Source: Gracilibacillus timonensis | GTDB taxonomy: Bacteria; Bacillota; Bacilli; Bacillales; Amphibacillaceae | Reading direction: 5' to 3' | Length of the DNA: 64,000 nt | Assembly (NCBI RefSeq): GCF_900086715.1 | Contig: NZ_FLKH01000012.1 | Coordinates: 1,240,001-1,304,000, forward strand | Shown here: one piece after another, positions 1 through 8,575 of the stretch | Position numbering within the stretch: the first letter of the stretch is position 1 | Layout: each line of letters begins with the position of its first letter | Made by a program: the position numbers and the translations under genes | Notes under the pieces: model-generated | Told to the model about the DNA's origin: nothing | Seen by the model: the letters and a program-made list of their open reading frames with translations, nothing else | Databases searched by the model: none

Positions 1-152
1 ATCCTCTATTCATGGGATGTCAAGGATTGTAAAGCTATCTGAACGAATAAAGACCATACTTACGTATATTTTTTCAAAAAAGCCCCAGAATTCCAAGCAA
101 AATAGTACTTCTCATTTCGACATAGACTGGTGTTTACATTCCTATTTATTTT

Positions 153-1196
153 TTATTCGTCTAGTAACGTTTTTTGCGCGTCTTCTTCTGCTTCCTCTTC
201 TGCATTTCCATCTTGAATATCGTAGTGTGATCGAATGGATTGATAGATTTCAGTAGCGACAGCCGGATTTTCCTTAAGATATTGTTTGGCATTTTCTCGT
301 CCTTGGCCTAAACGGTCTCCATCATAGGAATACCAAGCACCGCTCTTCATGACGATATCTAAATCAGATCCAATATCAAGTATTTCTCCTTCTCGCGAAA
401 TACCTTCTCCATACATGATGTCTACTTCTGCTTGCTTGAATGGAGGGGCTACCTTATTCTTCACTACTTTGATTCGTGTTTTATTACCAACCATATCATT
501 CCCGATTTTTAAGGTTTCTGCCCGTCTTACTTCTAAACGTACGGAAGAATAGAATTTAAGTGCACGCCCACCTGGAGTTGTTTCTGGACTACCAAACATG
601 ACGCCTACTTTTTCCCGAATTTGATTGATAAAAATAGCAGTTGTTCTAGACTTATTGATAGCACCCGATAATTTACGCAAGGCTTGCGACATAAGACGGG
701 CTTGCAACCCAACGTGTGAATCACCCATATCTCCCTCTATTTCTGCCTTTGGCACGAGTGCTGCTACAGAGTCAATAACAAGAATATCGACGGCACCACT
801 ACGTACAAGAGCTTCGGCAATCTCTAATGCTTGTTCCCCTGTATCTGGCTGAGATAATAAAAGTTCATCAACATCTACCCCTAATTTCCTTGCATATATA
901 GGATCCAAAGCATGCTCGGCATCGATAAATGCCGCCTGCCCTCCTGCCTTTTGCGCTTCAGCAATGGCATGCAAAGAAACGGTGGTTTTACCAGAAGATT
1001 CTGGCCCGTAGATTTCTACCACTCGACCTCTTGGATATCCTCCTACACCTAATGCTACATCAACGGCAATGGATCCACTAGAAACGGTTGCTATCTTCTG
1101 TTCTGCCTGCTCACCCATTTTCATAATCGAACCCTTACCAAATTGCTTTTCAATTTGTTTTAATGCCTGATCTAAAGCTTCTTGTCTATCGCTCAA
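153..1196 (-). CDS. recA: Recombinase RecA
   Basis: RecA forms ATP-dependent filaments on single-stranded DNA for homologous recombination, and stimulates LexA self-cleavage in the SOS response. The 347-residue protein has the usual family length. Visible marks are the Walker A motif GPESSGKT at residues 64-71, the Walker B stretch [10 protein letters not shown], and the L2 loop with [10 protein letters not shown]. The C-terminus is acidic (EEEAEEDAQ), as is normal for RecA. The start ATG has the ribosome site AAGGAGG a few bases upstream. A LexA-type box lies about 70 bp upstream, and a hairpin separates the gene from cinA. The cinA-recA order matches B. subtilis. Identification is certain. 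Confidence 0.99.
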   Translation of the reverse strand: MSDRQEALDQALKQIEKQFGKGSIMKMGEQAEQKIATVSSGSIAVDVALGVGGYPRGRVVEIYGPESSGKTTVSLHAIAEAQKAGGQAAFIDAEHALDPIYARKLGVDVDELLLSQPDTGEQALEIAEALVRSGAVDILVIDSVAALVPKAEIEGDMGDSHVGLQARLMSQALRKLSGAINKSRTTAIFINQIREKVGVMFGSPETTPGGRALKFYSSVRLEVRRAETLKIGNDMVGNKTRIKVVKNKVAPPFKQAEVDIMYGEGISREGEILDIGSDLDIVMKSGAWYSYDGDRLGQGRENAKQYLKENPAVATEIYQSIRSHYDIQDGNAEEEAEEDAQKTLLDE

Positions 1197-1262
1197 TGTG
1201 ATTCCTCCTTATGATTGCTACTACTATCTTACAACCTTTTGTCTCGTTACACAAGTCATAAA

Positions 1263-1276
1263 CGAATAAATGTTCC
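1263..1276 (-). promoter_or_regulatory. LexA (SOS) box of recA
   Basis: The 14 bases CGAATAAATGTTCC match the Gram-positive LexA/DinR box consensus CGAACnnnnGTTCG at 12 of 14 positions; the two mismatches are the fifth base (T for C) and the last (C for G). It lies 67 bp upstream of the recA start codon. A plausible sigma-A promoter on the minus strand (TTGCAA, 17 bp, TATGAA) ends just before it, so bound LexA would cover the transcription start. RecA autoregulation through this box is established in B. subtilis; its use here is inferred. Confidence 0.85.
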
Positions 1277-1322
1277 CACATTTTCATAACTAAAACACTT
1301 GACAATTGCAATAAGTTCAGAA

Positions 1323-1369
1323 GAAAAGCATTTTTTCTAGGTATTTTATGCTTAGAAAAAATGCTTTTC
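1323..1369 (-). terminator. Hairpin between cinA and recA
   Basis: A perfect 17-bp inverted repeat (1323-1339 with 1353-1369, 13-base loop) lies just beyond the cinA stop. The arms contain a T6/A6 block, and one arm begins GAAAAGCA. There is no clean T-run after the stem on the minus strand, but the arm itself ends in TTTTC. It probably terminates or attenuates cinA transcription ahead of the SOS-regulated recA promoter. Confidence 0.7.
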
Positions 1370-1382
1370 GACCTTTTTAAAA

Positions 1383-2624
1383 TTAGTTTTGTAAATAGGC
1401 GTGCAATAACTCGAATCCCTTTTTCACAGCACGATTGCGTATTGTCTGACGATCACCATGAAAGCGAAATGACTTTGTTTCACAGTTCTCTTGACTGGCT
1501 ATGGTTATATAGATCGTCCCAGCAGGATGACCTTCTAATGAATCCGGCCCTGCAACACCGGTAAAACTAATACCGATATTAGCCGTGAAAGCTTTACACG
1601 CCCCATTTGCCATCGCCTCGGCGCATTCTTTACTTACTGTACCAAAGCGGTCAATAAGCTCTTCACTGATCAATAATACCGATTGCTTGGCCTCTGGCTG
1701 ATAGACTACGGCAGAGCCTTTAAACACTGCTGAAGCGCCTGGCTGGTTAACTACTGCTGCACCAAATGCTCCTCCTGTTAAACTCTCCGCACTAGCAAGC
1801 GTCCATTGTTTCTGAAGTAATTCTTGATATACCTTATGTTCAATGCTTTCCTCATCATAACCATAGAGAAACTGTCCTACTTTATCTGCTATCAGCGCCT
1901 CTGTCTCATCTATCATTACTTCCGCATCTTCTGGCTTATTTGCTTTTGCAGTCAACCGCAAGGCTACTTCACCTTCTGAAGCAAGCGGGGCAATCGTTGG
2001 GTTCGTTTGATTGGAAATAATATCTTGTAATTCATGTTCCAACTGTGATTCACCTATACCAATAAACCGAAGCATACGGGAGCGAATAATCGTTGTTAAA
2101 TCGAAGTGTTCTGCCAGGTATGGAAGAACGCCATCCGCCATAATTGCCTCCATTTCACGGGGGACGCCGGGCATAAATATCCAAAGTGTATTCCGATATT
2201 CAATTATCATACCTGGAGCAATCCCAACAGAATTGTTGATAACTTGCGCTCCTTTAAATATATGTGCCTGTTTGCGGTTATTCGGTGTCATATTGCCCCT
2301 GTTAGCAAAAAAGGCAGTCATTTTACCCATGGTGGACGAATCCTCGACAATCTCTAAACCGGAAATGTGCTGAAAAGCCTCTCTAGTTAGGTCATCTTCC
2401 GTTGGACCAAGACCGCCAGTGATTAAAACAATATCTGATCGTTTTTCTGCTTGCTCAAATACCTGGGAAAGCCGACTGAAATTATCACCAACAACACTGT
2501 GATAGTACACAGAAATCCCTTTATTGGCTAATTGCTGCGATATCCAGGCAGCATTTGTATTCACAATCTGTCCTAATAATAATTCCGTACCAACAGATAC
2601 TAACTCTGCTTTTATTTCTGACAT
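1383..2624 (-). CDS. cinA: CinA family protein (nicotinamide-nucleotide amidase type)
   Basis: CinA is a two-domain protein. The N-terminal MoaB/MogA-like domain spans about residues 5-170 and has the TGGLGPTEDD motif. The C-terminal CinA amidase domain spans about 250-410 and has AESLTGG and GIAGPDS-type motifs, here GVAGPDSLEGHPAGT. Characterised homologues act in pyridine-nucleotide salvage (NMN deamidase, ADP-ribose pyrophosphatase); in B. subtilis the gene is linked to competence and lies next to recA. The 413-residue length is normal. The start codon shares one base with the pgsA stop (TAATG), showing tight translational coupling. The precise enzymatic activity cannot be read from sequence. 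Confidence 0.95.
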   Translation of the reverse strand: MSEIKAELVSVGTELLLGQIVNTNAAWISQQLANKGISVYYHSVVGDNFSRLSQVFEQAEKRSDIVLITGGLGPTEDDLTREAFQHISGLEIVEDSSTMGKMTAFFANRGNMTPNNRKQAHIFKGAQVINNSVGIAPGMIIEYRNTLWIFMPGVPREMEAIMADGVLPYLAEHFDLTTIIRSRMLRFIGIGESQLEHELQDIISNQTNPTIAPLASEGEVALRLTAKANKPEDAEVMIDETEALIADKVGQFLYGYDEESIEHKVYQELLQKQWTLASAESLTGGAFGAAVVNQPGASAVFKGSAVVYQPEAKQSVLLISEELIDRFGTVSKECAEAMANGACKAFTANIGISFTGVAGPDSLEGHPAGTIYITIASQENCETKSFRFHGDRQTIRNRAVKKGFELLHAYLQN

Positions 2625-3202
2625 TATTTAGACTCTCCCATCACATGCCAATTTTTGACGAAATACTCTACCCCAGAAACAACGGTCATGATCATCGCTG
2701 CATATAATAGGATCAGATCAACCGGAATCCCACTGCTGGCAAAAGGAACGTTATGTAACAGTAAGACAAGAATGGCGACAATTTGTAAGACCGTTTTAAA
2801 TTTACCAAGCTGACCTGCAGCAAGTACTACCCCTTCCCCAGCAGCAACCAAGCGTAAGCCAGTCACGGCAAATTCACGACTGATAATAATAATCACAATC
2901 CATGCCGGAGCCATATCAATGGCTATCAGTAAGATAAACGCCGCTGAAACTAATAGTTTATCTGCCATCGGGTCCAAAAACTTACCCAGATTGGTTACTA
3001 ATTGGTACTTTCTTGCATAGTATCCATCTAACCAATCGGTTGCAGATGCTATCGCAAAAATGATTAAGGCAACCAAATGCGTGATAGGAATATCCTGTCC
3101 CTGCACATGCCATACTCCCCAATCGAAAGGATAAGAAAGCAGCAGGATAAAAATAGGAATAAGCATAATGCGGGATATCGTGATGCGATTAGGTATGTTC
3201 AT
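2624..3202 (-). CDS. pgsA: CDP-diacylglycerol-glycerol-3-phosphate 3-phosphatidyltransferase
   Basis: This integral membrane enzyme transfers a phosphatidyl group from CDP-diacylglycerol to glycerol-3-phosphate, the committed step of phosphatidylglycerol synthesis. The CDP-alcohol phosphatidyltransferase signature is intact: DG..AR, a spacer, then G...D...D, seen as DWLDGYYAR and GKFLDPMADK. Several hydrophobic membrane segments cover most of the 192 residues. The first segment follows the MNIPNRITISR start, which is typical of the family. The gene ends one base into cinA, and rodZ lies upstream with a hairpin between them. Its substrate CDP-diacylglycerol is made by CdsA, encoded near 42.6 kb in this window. 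Confidence 0.97.
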   Translation of the reverse strand: MNIPNRITISRIMLIPIFILLLSYPFDWGVWHVQGQDIPITHLVALIIFAIASATDWLDGYYARKYQLVTNLGKFLDPMADKLLVSAAFILLIAIDMAPAWIVIIIISREFAVTGLRLVAAGEGVVLAAGQLGKFKTVLQIVAILVLLLHNVPFASSGIPVDLILLYAAMIMTVVSGVEYFVKNWHVMGESK

Positions 3203-3299
3203 TGTTTAATTGTCACTCCTTGATTGAGACAAGACAAGTTCCCCTTACTAACAGACTTGCCTCGCCGTGTTTTGGCCTAGAACTCATATTCCGGCAAAC

Positions 3300-3328
3300 A
3301 ACGAGCTGACCCATTTAGCCAGCTCGTT
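3300..3328 (-). terminator. Probable rodZ terminator
   Basis: Inverted repeat AACGAGCTG (3300-3308) pairs with CAGCTCGTT (3320-3328) around an 11-base loop, overlapping the end of the rodZ gene. The base run after the stem on the minus strand (GTTTGCC) is short in T, so termination may be partial and let transcripts reach pgsA. Confidence 0.6.
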
Positions 3329-4227
3329 TATTCTTGCGTCCATTCTACTTGCGCCTCTTGAATCGAAGATGGTTGAATCTCTTCGGATAACTCCAGTTCT
3401 TCACCATTGATAGATATCGTAATATCCTGTGGCTCACCAAAGCGAAGATACAATTCATCCAGTTCAGAAATATCTACTTTCAATGGGCTTTCATCAGAGG
3501 TGAAAGTACTCTCATAAAGGCTTTCACCGCTTGCTCCATTCTCAACCTGAAGCCAGTTTCGATTCGTTGTTTCAATCATTAATTCGATGGTTTCCTCATT
3601 GGTGGTCAACTGATAATTGGATGTACCATTTTCATAACTATCTAAAGTCACCTCTGTAGCAGGCTCTTCTTCTTCTTCAGGCGTTTCTTCTTCTTGATTC
3701 TCGTCTTGATCCTCTGTTGTATCTTGGTCTTGTCCTGCCCCATTGTTCCCTTCTTCTTGTGGGGGCTGTGTCGTAACAGATTCACCAGCTGAATTTTCTT
3801 CTTCTGTTGGAGCTGGATCTGTATCACCATCCGTGAAAACACCTTGCCTAAATAACCAGACAAGTAAAACTATACCAATTATCAATAAAACCACAATAAC
3901 CGTCGGCATAAATGAAAAAACTCTCGACGTCTTTCCAGAACTGACACTCTTACTGCTGCTCATGCGTGATAAGGGGATAGTCTCCTCTTGCTGTTCGAAA
4001 GGAAGATCGCTTTTGTACTCTTCCATTAATTCATCGGGATCCAATCCAAGTACAGTCGCATATTCTTTAATAAAGGCTCTGACGTAAAAGGAGCCTGGCA
4101 TTACATTAAATTTCTCTTGTTCAATGGCATCTAAATACCTTACCTGTATTTTCGTTGACTTTTGTACGTCTTCAAGGGACATTTTCTTTTGTTCTCGCTC
4201 TTGTTTTAGTCTCTCTCCTATTGCCAT
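3328..4227 (-). CDS. rodZ: RodZ-like cell-shape protein (YmfM)
   Basis: RodZ links MreB to the cell-wall elongation machinery. The 299-residue protein shows a cytoplasmic Xre-type helix-turn-helix domain (about residues 1-80, beginning MAIGERLKQEREQKKMSL), a single membrane helix near residues 110-130, and a very acidic Glu/Asp/Gln-rich linker at about 140-200. An extracellular beta-type C-terminal domain (DUF4115-like) follows. I chose the ATG at 4227 because the homology to HTH_25 starts there; an earlier GTG in frame at 4272 adds 15 unlikely residues. The acidic linker is long and low-complexity, as often seen in halotolerant Bacillaceae. The gene lies between ymfJ and pgsA, as in B. subtilis. 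Confidence 0.93.
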   Translation of the reverse strand: MAIGERLKQEREQKKMSLEDVQKSTKIQVRYLDAIEQEKFNVMPGSFYVRAFIKEYATVLGLDPDELMEEYKSDLPFEQQEETIPLSRMSSSKSVSSGKTSRVFSFMPTVIVVLLIIGIVLLVWLFRQGVFTDGDTDPAPTEEENSAGESVTTQPPQEEGNNGAGQDQDTTEDQDENQEEETPEEEEEPATEVTLDSYENGTSNYQLTTNEETIELMIETTNRNWLQVENGASGESLYESTFTSDESPLKVDISELDELYLRFGEPQDITISINGEELELSEEIQPSSIQEAQVEWTQE

Positions 4228-4399
4228 AAAAAAAACACCATCCATCAGTCTGTATTCTATTAAACCAAACACTATATAAGACGTATATACTTACCAATTC
4301 GTTTCATCTATTATCTTATCTTAATATCTATTCTATCATATCTTAAATTATTTCGATTGAAAAGTGAAAAACCAATGATTTTTGACAAGAATAGTAAAA

Positions 4400-4434
4400 G
4401 CCCTATCACATAACGCCAAAAGGAGTGATAGGGC
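4400..4434 (-). terminator. Terminator after ymfJ
   Basis: GCCCTATCAC (4400-4409) pairs perfectly with GTGATAGGGC (4425-4434). On the minus strand the stem is followed by TTTTACTATTCTT. This ends the ymf operon (ymfF-ymfH-ymfI-ymfJ) before rodZ. Confidence 0.85.
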
Positions 4435-4479
4435 CGCGTTTTTTCAATACTATTCCCATTTAAAAAAAGATCTACCTGT

Positions 4480-4737
4480 TTATTTGTTGCCTTGCTCTTG
4501 CACAAGCTTTACCATAATATTGGCAATGGCATGTTGTTCTTTCTCGTCGGCTGCGTTCCATAGATCATGTAAGATTTGTTCTTGCTCATTTTGTGCTTGA
4601 ACTTCCGTCGACAAATAATTTCCTATGTCAAAGGCAAATTCAGAAATGGCTTTATTGCTCATACCATTACCTTGAGCTTCTTGGAGACGATCACCTAAAA
4701 AGTCTTTCCATGATTCAAAATTGTTCCTAACAGACAT
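4480..4737 (-). CDS. ymfJ: DUF3243 family protein (YmfJ)
   Basis: This 85-residue soluble protein matches the Bacillaceae YmfJ/DUF3243 family in sequence style and position. It begins MSVRNNFESWKDFLGDRL and is helical and charged throughout, with no signal peptide or membrane segment. The family has no established biochemical role that I know of; B. subtilis YmfJ is a structurally determined protein of unknown function. The ATG at 4737 has GAGGAGGG eight bases upstream; an earlier in-frame ATG lies before that site and is rejected. In B. subtilis ymfK (DUF3388) lies between this gene and rodZ; it is absent here. Confidence 0.88.
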   Translation of the reverse strand: MSVRNNFESWKDFLGDRLQEAQGNGMSNKAISEFAFDIGNYLSTEVQAQNEQEQILHDLWNAADEKEQHAIANIMVKLVQEQGNK

Positions 4738-4820
4738 GTACAACCCTCCTCGTATCATCATGCATACTTAGTTTTAGTTTTTTTCTAAAAAATATGCATC
4801 AACCATACGAAACCGTTGTT

Positions 4821-5546
4821 TTAATGCCAGCCACCATCCACTCTGATTTGTTCACCTTGAATATAACGGGTTGATTCCTGACAAAGAAAGCCGACCGCTC
4901 CTGCCACATCTTGAGGCAGGCCGGTTCGCTGTAATGGTATCTCTTCCTGTAATGTTTGCTTATCCTTTTCAGTAAGATGATGATTCATCTTGGTATTAAT
5001 CAAGCCTGGACAAACGCCATTCACGTATATCTGGCTGGGCCCTAACTCTTTGGCTAATGCTTTGACAAAGCTGTTTTGTGCCCCCTTCACACTCGAATAA
5101 GCTACTTCACAACTTGCCCCGATCTCTCCCCAAATAGACGAAATCAGCACAATACGGCCATGCTTCGCTTGAATCATGGAGGGAATCAGTTGTTGAGCGA
5201 TTTTCCATGGCGCCTTCACGTGCAATTGTAACATCTGATCCATTTGTGCATCCGACATATCTTGAAATAAACCAACATATGACTGTCCACTAGTATGAAT
5301 ATAGTGGGAAATGTTTTCTGGGCATTCCTGCACAAAAGTATCAAGACCTACTGGAGTAGACAAATCTGCCTGGATGATTCCCAGCACTTGTTCCGCTGTA
5401 AGTTGCTGCTTTAGCTTTTCGATAGCGGCATGATTCTGATGATAATGCAGCCATAGTTGGTGTCCTTCGCTTGCTAATTGTAAGGCAATTTCCTTACCGA
5501 TTTCCCCACTTGCACCTGTAATAAGTGTCGTTTTTTTTATGCTGAT
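4821..5546 (-). CDS. ymfI: SDR-family oxidoreductase (YmfI, FabG-like), non-ATG start
   Basis: This is a short-chain dehydrogenase/reductase with a FabG-like layout. The N-terminal nucleotide site TLITGASGEIGKEIA sits at about residues 6-20. Catalytic Ser and the Tyr-x3-Lys pair follow (SSIWGE, then AYSSVKGAQ), with the motif NGVCPGLINTKM and the C-terminal DGGWH. The frame is open from the stop at 4821 to the end of ymfH. No ATG, GTG or TTG precedes the nucleotide motif; the first such codon, GTG at 5387, would delete the Rossmann motif. A good Shine-Dalgarno AAAGGAG stands 10 bases before an ATC codon at 5546, taken here as the start (about 242 residues). The substrate is unknown. A start-codon mutation or sequencing error is the alternative. 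Confidence 0.85.
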   Translation of the reverse strand: MSIKKTTLITGASGEIGKEIALQLASEGHQLWLHYHQNHAAIEKLKQQLTAEQVLGIIQADLSTPVGLDTFVQECPENISHYIHTSGQSYVGLFQDMSDAQMDQMLQLHVKAPWKIAQQLIPSMIQAKHGRIVLISSIWGEIGASCEVAYSSVKGAQNSFVKALAKELGPSQIYVNGVCPGLINTKMNHHLTEKDKQTLQEEIPLQRTGLPQDVAGAVGFLCQESTRYIQGEQIRVDGGWH

Positions 5547-5548
5547 TT

Positions 5549-6835
5549 TTACTCGTCTCCTTTAACCATACAAACAGATAACCGATCTTCGGATATCCAG
5601 TTCTTGATAAAGTCCGTGATCTCTTGATAGGTTAAATTCTCTAGCCATTCGATGCTGTCAAAGAAATCGATGTTCAATAACTGATAGTGTGTATATTGAT
5701 TGGCAATAAACTCCAAAGAATTCATCGCTCGTAAAAGCTGCCCTACTTTTTTTCTTTTAATACGCTCAAAATGCGATTCCGTTAAAGAATCGGGTGAGAT
5801 GGATAACAGTTCATGCTTGATCTGTTCAGCTAATTTTTCTGGTTCTTTAGAATTACCGCCAATGACACTGAAACCAAAGTCACGTTCAAAATTGTTTTCA
5901 CAACTAAAGGATTGATCAATTAATCCCGATTCATATAGGCGTTCATAGGCAGAACCACTTCGAGAGAATAAATGATCCAAGACAATATCTGCCATCCATT
6001 CCTTTTTCATAAATTGCTTAGGATCTGTTGGGAGGTCCACTTCCTTAATACCTACCAATGCCTTTGGAACAGATACTGGCATAGAAATCGTAAGCTCTTT
6101 ATCTGCTACTTGACTTGGTTCATCCGGGAAATGCCTTTCAATCTCCGTTGGTTCCGCAAATTCTTTGGCTGCTTGATTATCCCTAATCATGGACATCATC
6201 TCGTCTGGATCAACATTACCGGCGATACATAATACCATATTACTTGGATGATAAAAGGTATGGTAACACGTATATAAATCCTCTTTTGTAATATCTTGAA
6301 TGGAATCAACGGTACCCGCAATATCAATTTGAACAGGATGGTCATGATACAAGCTTTTAATGGTTCCAAAGAAAGCACGCCAATCCGGCTGATCATCATA
6401 CATCCTGATTTCTTGTGCAATAATTCCTTTTTCTTTCTCTACAGAAGCCTCTGAAAAGTATGGATCTTGGACAAAATCGACTAATGTTTTGACATTTTCT
6501 TTAATTTTTGACGTGGCAGAAAACAAGTATGCTGTTTTAGTGAACGAGGTAAAAGCATTAGCCGATGCCCCAGCCTTCGAAAAATCCTGAAATACATCTC
6601 TGTCTTCTTTTTCAAATAGTTTATGTTCTAAAAAGTGAGCAATACCATCAGGTACGGTTTGCGCCTCCTGTTCACCTAATGGTACAAAGCGCTGATCGAT
6701 GGAACCATAGTTGGTCGTAAAGATGGCAAACGTCTTCGCCATTTCGTGCTTTGGTAAAATAAATACACGCAGACCGTTGGGAAGTGTTTCTGAGTAAATG
6801 TGTTCATCTATCTGTTGATAATGTTTATGCTTCAT
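5549..6835 (-). CDS. ymfH: M16 family metallopeptidase (YmfH), catalytic partner
   Basis: This 428-residue M16 (pitrilysin/processing-peptidase) protein keeps the inverted zinc motif HxxEH as H67-FLE-H71, with a glutamate-rich helix about 75 residues later for the third zinc ligand. Two M16 half-domains follow in order. It overlaps the end of ymfF by 11 bases, so the two are probably co-translated and may form a heterodimer in which YmfH supplies catalysis. In Firmicutes such pairs are sometimes annotated as processing enzymes for exported peptides, but the native substrate is not known. The stop lies just three bases from the proposed ymfI start. Confidence 0.92.
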   Translation of the reverse strand: MKHKHYQQIDEHIYSETLPNGLRVFILPKHEMAKTFAIFTTNYGSIDQRFVPLGEQEAQTVPDGIAHFLEHKLFEKEDRDVFQDFSKAGASANAFTSFTKTAYLFSATSKIKENVKTLVDFVQDPYFSEASVEKEKGIIAQEIRMYDDQPDWRAFFGTIKSLYHDHPVQIDIAGTVDSIQDITKEDLYTCYHTFYHPSNMVLCIAGNVDPDEMMSMIRDNQAAKEFAEPTEIERHFPDEPSQVADKELTISMPVSVPKALVGIKEVDLPTDPKQFMKKEWMADIVLDHLFSRSGSAYERLYESGLIDQSFSCENNFERDFGFSVIGGNSKEPEKLAEQIKHELLSISPDSLTESHFERIKRKKVGQLLRAMNSLEFIANQYTHYQLLNIDFFDSIEWLENLTYQEITDFIKNWISEDRLSVCMVKGDE

Positions 6836-8111
6836 TCGATTCCGCCTCCTTACTAGTGAGTAAATAGATCGTATCCAATTGTACTTTATTGGCTACTTCT
6901 ATCACTTGTTCCTTGGTTACACGCTTTACGTTTTCCAGCAGTTGTTCAGGGGAAAGCGCAGATTTAGCTAGCACACGTTGATAATGTAATTCAATCATCC
7001 CTTGTGGGTTATCTAAGGTTTCACGCAGTTGATTTACAGTCATTTCTTTTGTTTCTGCCAAATTATTATCAGTAAACTCTCCTTGGCGCATTTGTTCCAT
7101 TTGTTCTAAAATAATCGACTTAGCTTTCTCATACTGCTCGGGAGCAATTCCACTAAACACAAACATAAGCCCCTTGTGACTCTCTATTCTAGAAGCTGCA
7201 TAATAGGCAAGGCTGTGTTTTTCTCGTACATTCAAGAATAGTTTGGAGCTAGGAAAACCACCAAATAAACCATTAAAAACATGTAAAGCAGGATAATCAC
7301 CATCTTGATAGGTAATATTAGTACGGTAGCCAAAGTGGAGCTTTGCCTGGTTAATATCATCATGTTCTACAATGGTTTGTTGCTGCCCTGCGTCCTTGAA
7401 CTGATTATCCGCAATAGTAGCTGGCTTGCGAGTTCTTACTAATGGGGCAACTTTATCTTCCACCGCCAATTCTTCAATATCGCCTACAACGAAGACATCT
7501 AAATGATCGTTTGTTAACATTTCTTGAAAATAGTCAAACAGTACTTTAGGTGTAATCGCTGCTAGATCTTCTTGATAACCATGGACACGCAAATGATACG
7601 CTTCATCTTGGCACATCTCTTCAATCATTCTTGTATTAGCGAAACTCATTTTATCTTCTGTTAGAGCTTCTATTTTACTGAGAAGGGTTTGTTTCTCACG
7701 ATCGACAATCTTGCTGTCAAAACCATCTGCTTCCGTTTTTGGTTGATACAATACTTCTTGGAGAAATTCGATACCTTTATCTAATAAATTCGCTTCGCCA
7801 GAAATATACTGTTCATTTGCTAGTTCCAAACGAACGGTAAGAATATGGTGCTCCCCCTTTTTACTTGTATCAATGGATAAAACGGTGCCATATAATTCGT
7901 CCAATCGTTGACGGAGTTTCATTGCGGTAGGAAACTGGTCCGTTCCTTGCTGCAGCACATAGGGCAGTAACGCTCGCTTTGTCACATTTTCTCGTGTTAA
8001 CTTCGTTGTGAATTTCAGCGACAAATGAATCGTCTTGAATTTTTTCGTATGTAACAGATGTAAATCAAACCCGTTTTTTGGTATTACTTTTTCTAATGTA
8101 TCCACAATCAC
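6825..8111 (-). CDS. ymfF: M16-like protein lacking the zinc motif (YmfF)
   Basis: This is an M16-fold protein of 428 residues, the same length as YmfH. At the place where M16 enzymes carry HxxEH it reads ALLPYVLQQGTDQFPTA, so the metal site is absent. It is best read as the non-catalytic subunit of a two-chain M16B peptidase together with YmfH; this is inference from family architecture. The C-terminal half keeps the conserved VFNGLFGGFPSSKLFLNVREK-like region that shapes the substrate cavity. The start is a GTG at 8111 four bases after GGAG; a second GTG two codons later has better spacing and may be the true start. A 464-bp gap with a repeat separates it from ymfC. Confidence 0.9.
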   Translation of the reverse strand: MIVDTLEKVIPKNGFDLHLLHTKKFKTIHLSLKFTTKLTRENVTKRALLPYVLQQGTDQFPTAMKLRQRLDELYGTVLSIDTSKKGEHHILTVRLELANEQYISGEANLLDKGIEFLQEVLYQPKTEADGFDSKIVDREKQTLLSKIEALTEDKMSFANTRMIEEMCQDEAYHLRVHGYQEDLAAITPKVLFDYFQEMLTNDHLDVFVVGDIEELAVEDKVAPLVRTRKPATIADNQFKDAGQQQTIVEHDDINQAKLHFGYRTNITYQDGDYPALHVFNGLFGGFPSSKLFLNVREKHSLAYYAASRIESHKGLMFVFSGIAPEQYEKAKSIILEQMEQMRQGEFTDNNLAETKEMTVNQLRETLDNPQGMIELHYQRVLAKSALSPEQLLENVKRVTKEQVIEVANKVQLDTIYLLTSKEAESNEA

Positions 8112-8290
8112 TTGTCTCCTTTTAATGAATTATTTTGTGTCTTCGTTTATTCTATCAAATAATGCGAGAAATTATGCTCTTTACGATTTTTATCGTCCCC
8201 TGTATTGTAAATTAAATTCGGTGGAACGTAAACAAAGAAGAACCGAACTAAATTGTCCGGTTCTTTATTACAACCTGAAACTGGATACGG

Positions 8291-8437
8291 AATGCCGATA
8301 AGGTGGATTAAGTTAAGTAGCACCTTTTTCTAAGTAGTGAGCATGATTGTCTTTTCTGTGCAAGGCGAGCGCTACGGGAATATGCTGCGCTATATTGGAG
8401 TACAACAATGGCTATCACTGCAAGGCTGAAGCGTTGT
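8291..8437 (+). repeat. Dispersed element A, short form (copy A1)
   Basis: The block starting TGCCGATAAGGTGGATTA and running to GCAAGGCTGAAGCGTT matches the element at 20,459-20,590 and the reverse complements of 20,766-21,068 and 37,690-37,950. Where the long copies carry the B module, this copy has only AGCGCTACGGGAATATGCTG followed by CGCT. It is therefore a natural no-insert version. A hairpin lies 26 bp to its left. Confidence 0.8.
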
Positions 8438-8538
8438 TATACACACATAATGACAACTTGGATGTTTTACATAATCTCGTCTAATCGTCACCCCAGGCCA
8501 AATCCTATTACCGTGGATTCTATTCTTTTCTATCATAT

Positions 8539-8567
8539 AAAAAAAGGGCTGCCGTTAAAGCAAGCCC
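8539..8567 (-). terminator. Terminator after ymfC
   Basis: On the minus strand GGGCTTGC, a six-base loop and GGCAGCCC form a short GC stem followed by seven T residues. It lies 9 bp beyond the ymfC stop. Confidence 0.85.
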
Positions 8568-8575
8568 CCTCTTAT

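Larger units (their letters stand above)
8112..8575. other. 464-bp non-coding gap upstream of ymfF with repeat copy A1
   Basis: There is no credible gene here. From low to high coordinate it holds the presumed ymfF promoter region, a hairpin at 8238-8265 (AAGAACCG paired with CGGTTCTT), the short-form copy of dispersed element A at 8291-8437, unassigned sequence to about 8535, and the ymfC terminator. Confidence 0.8.

Noticed and set aside
17-256. Plus-strand open frame overlapping the recA 3' end
   Set aside because: It is antisense to recA for half its length, has no ribosome site and has an unlikely composition. The first 150 bp show no gene I can support.
3648-3863. Very basic minus-strand frame inside rodZ
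   Set aside because: It is an alternate frame of the acidic linker-coding GAA/GAT-rich region, so the composition explains it.
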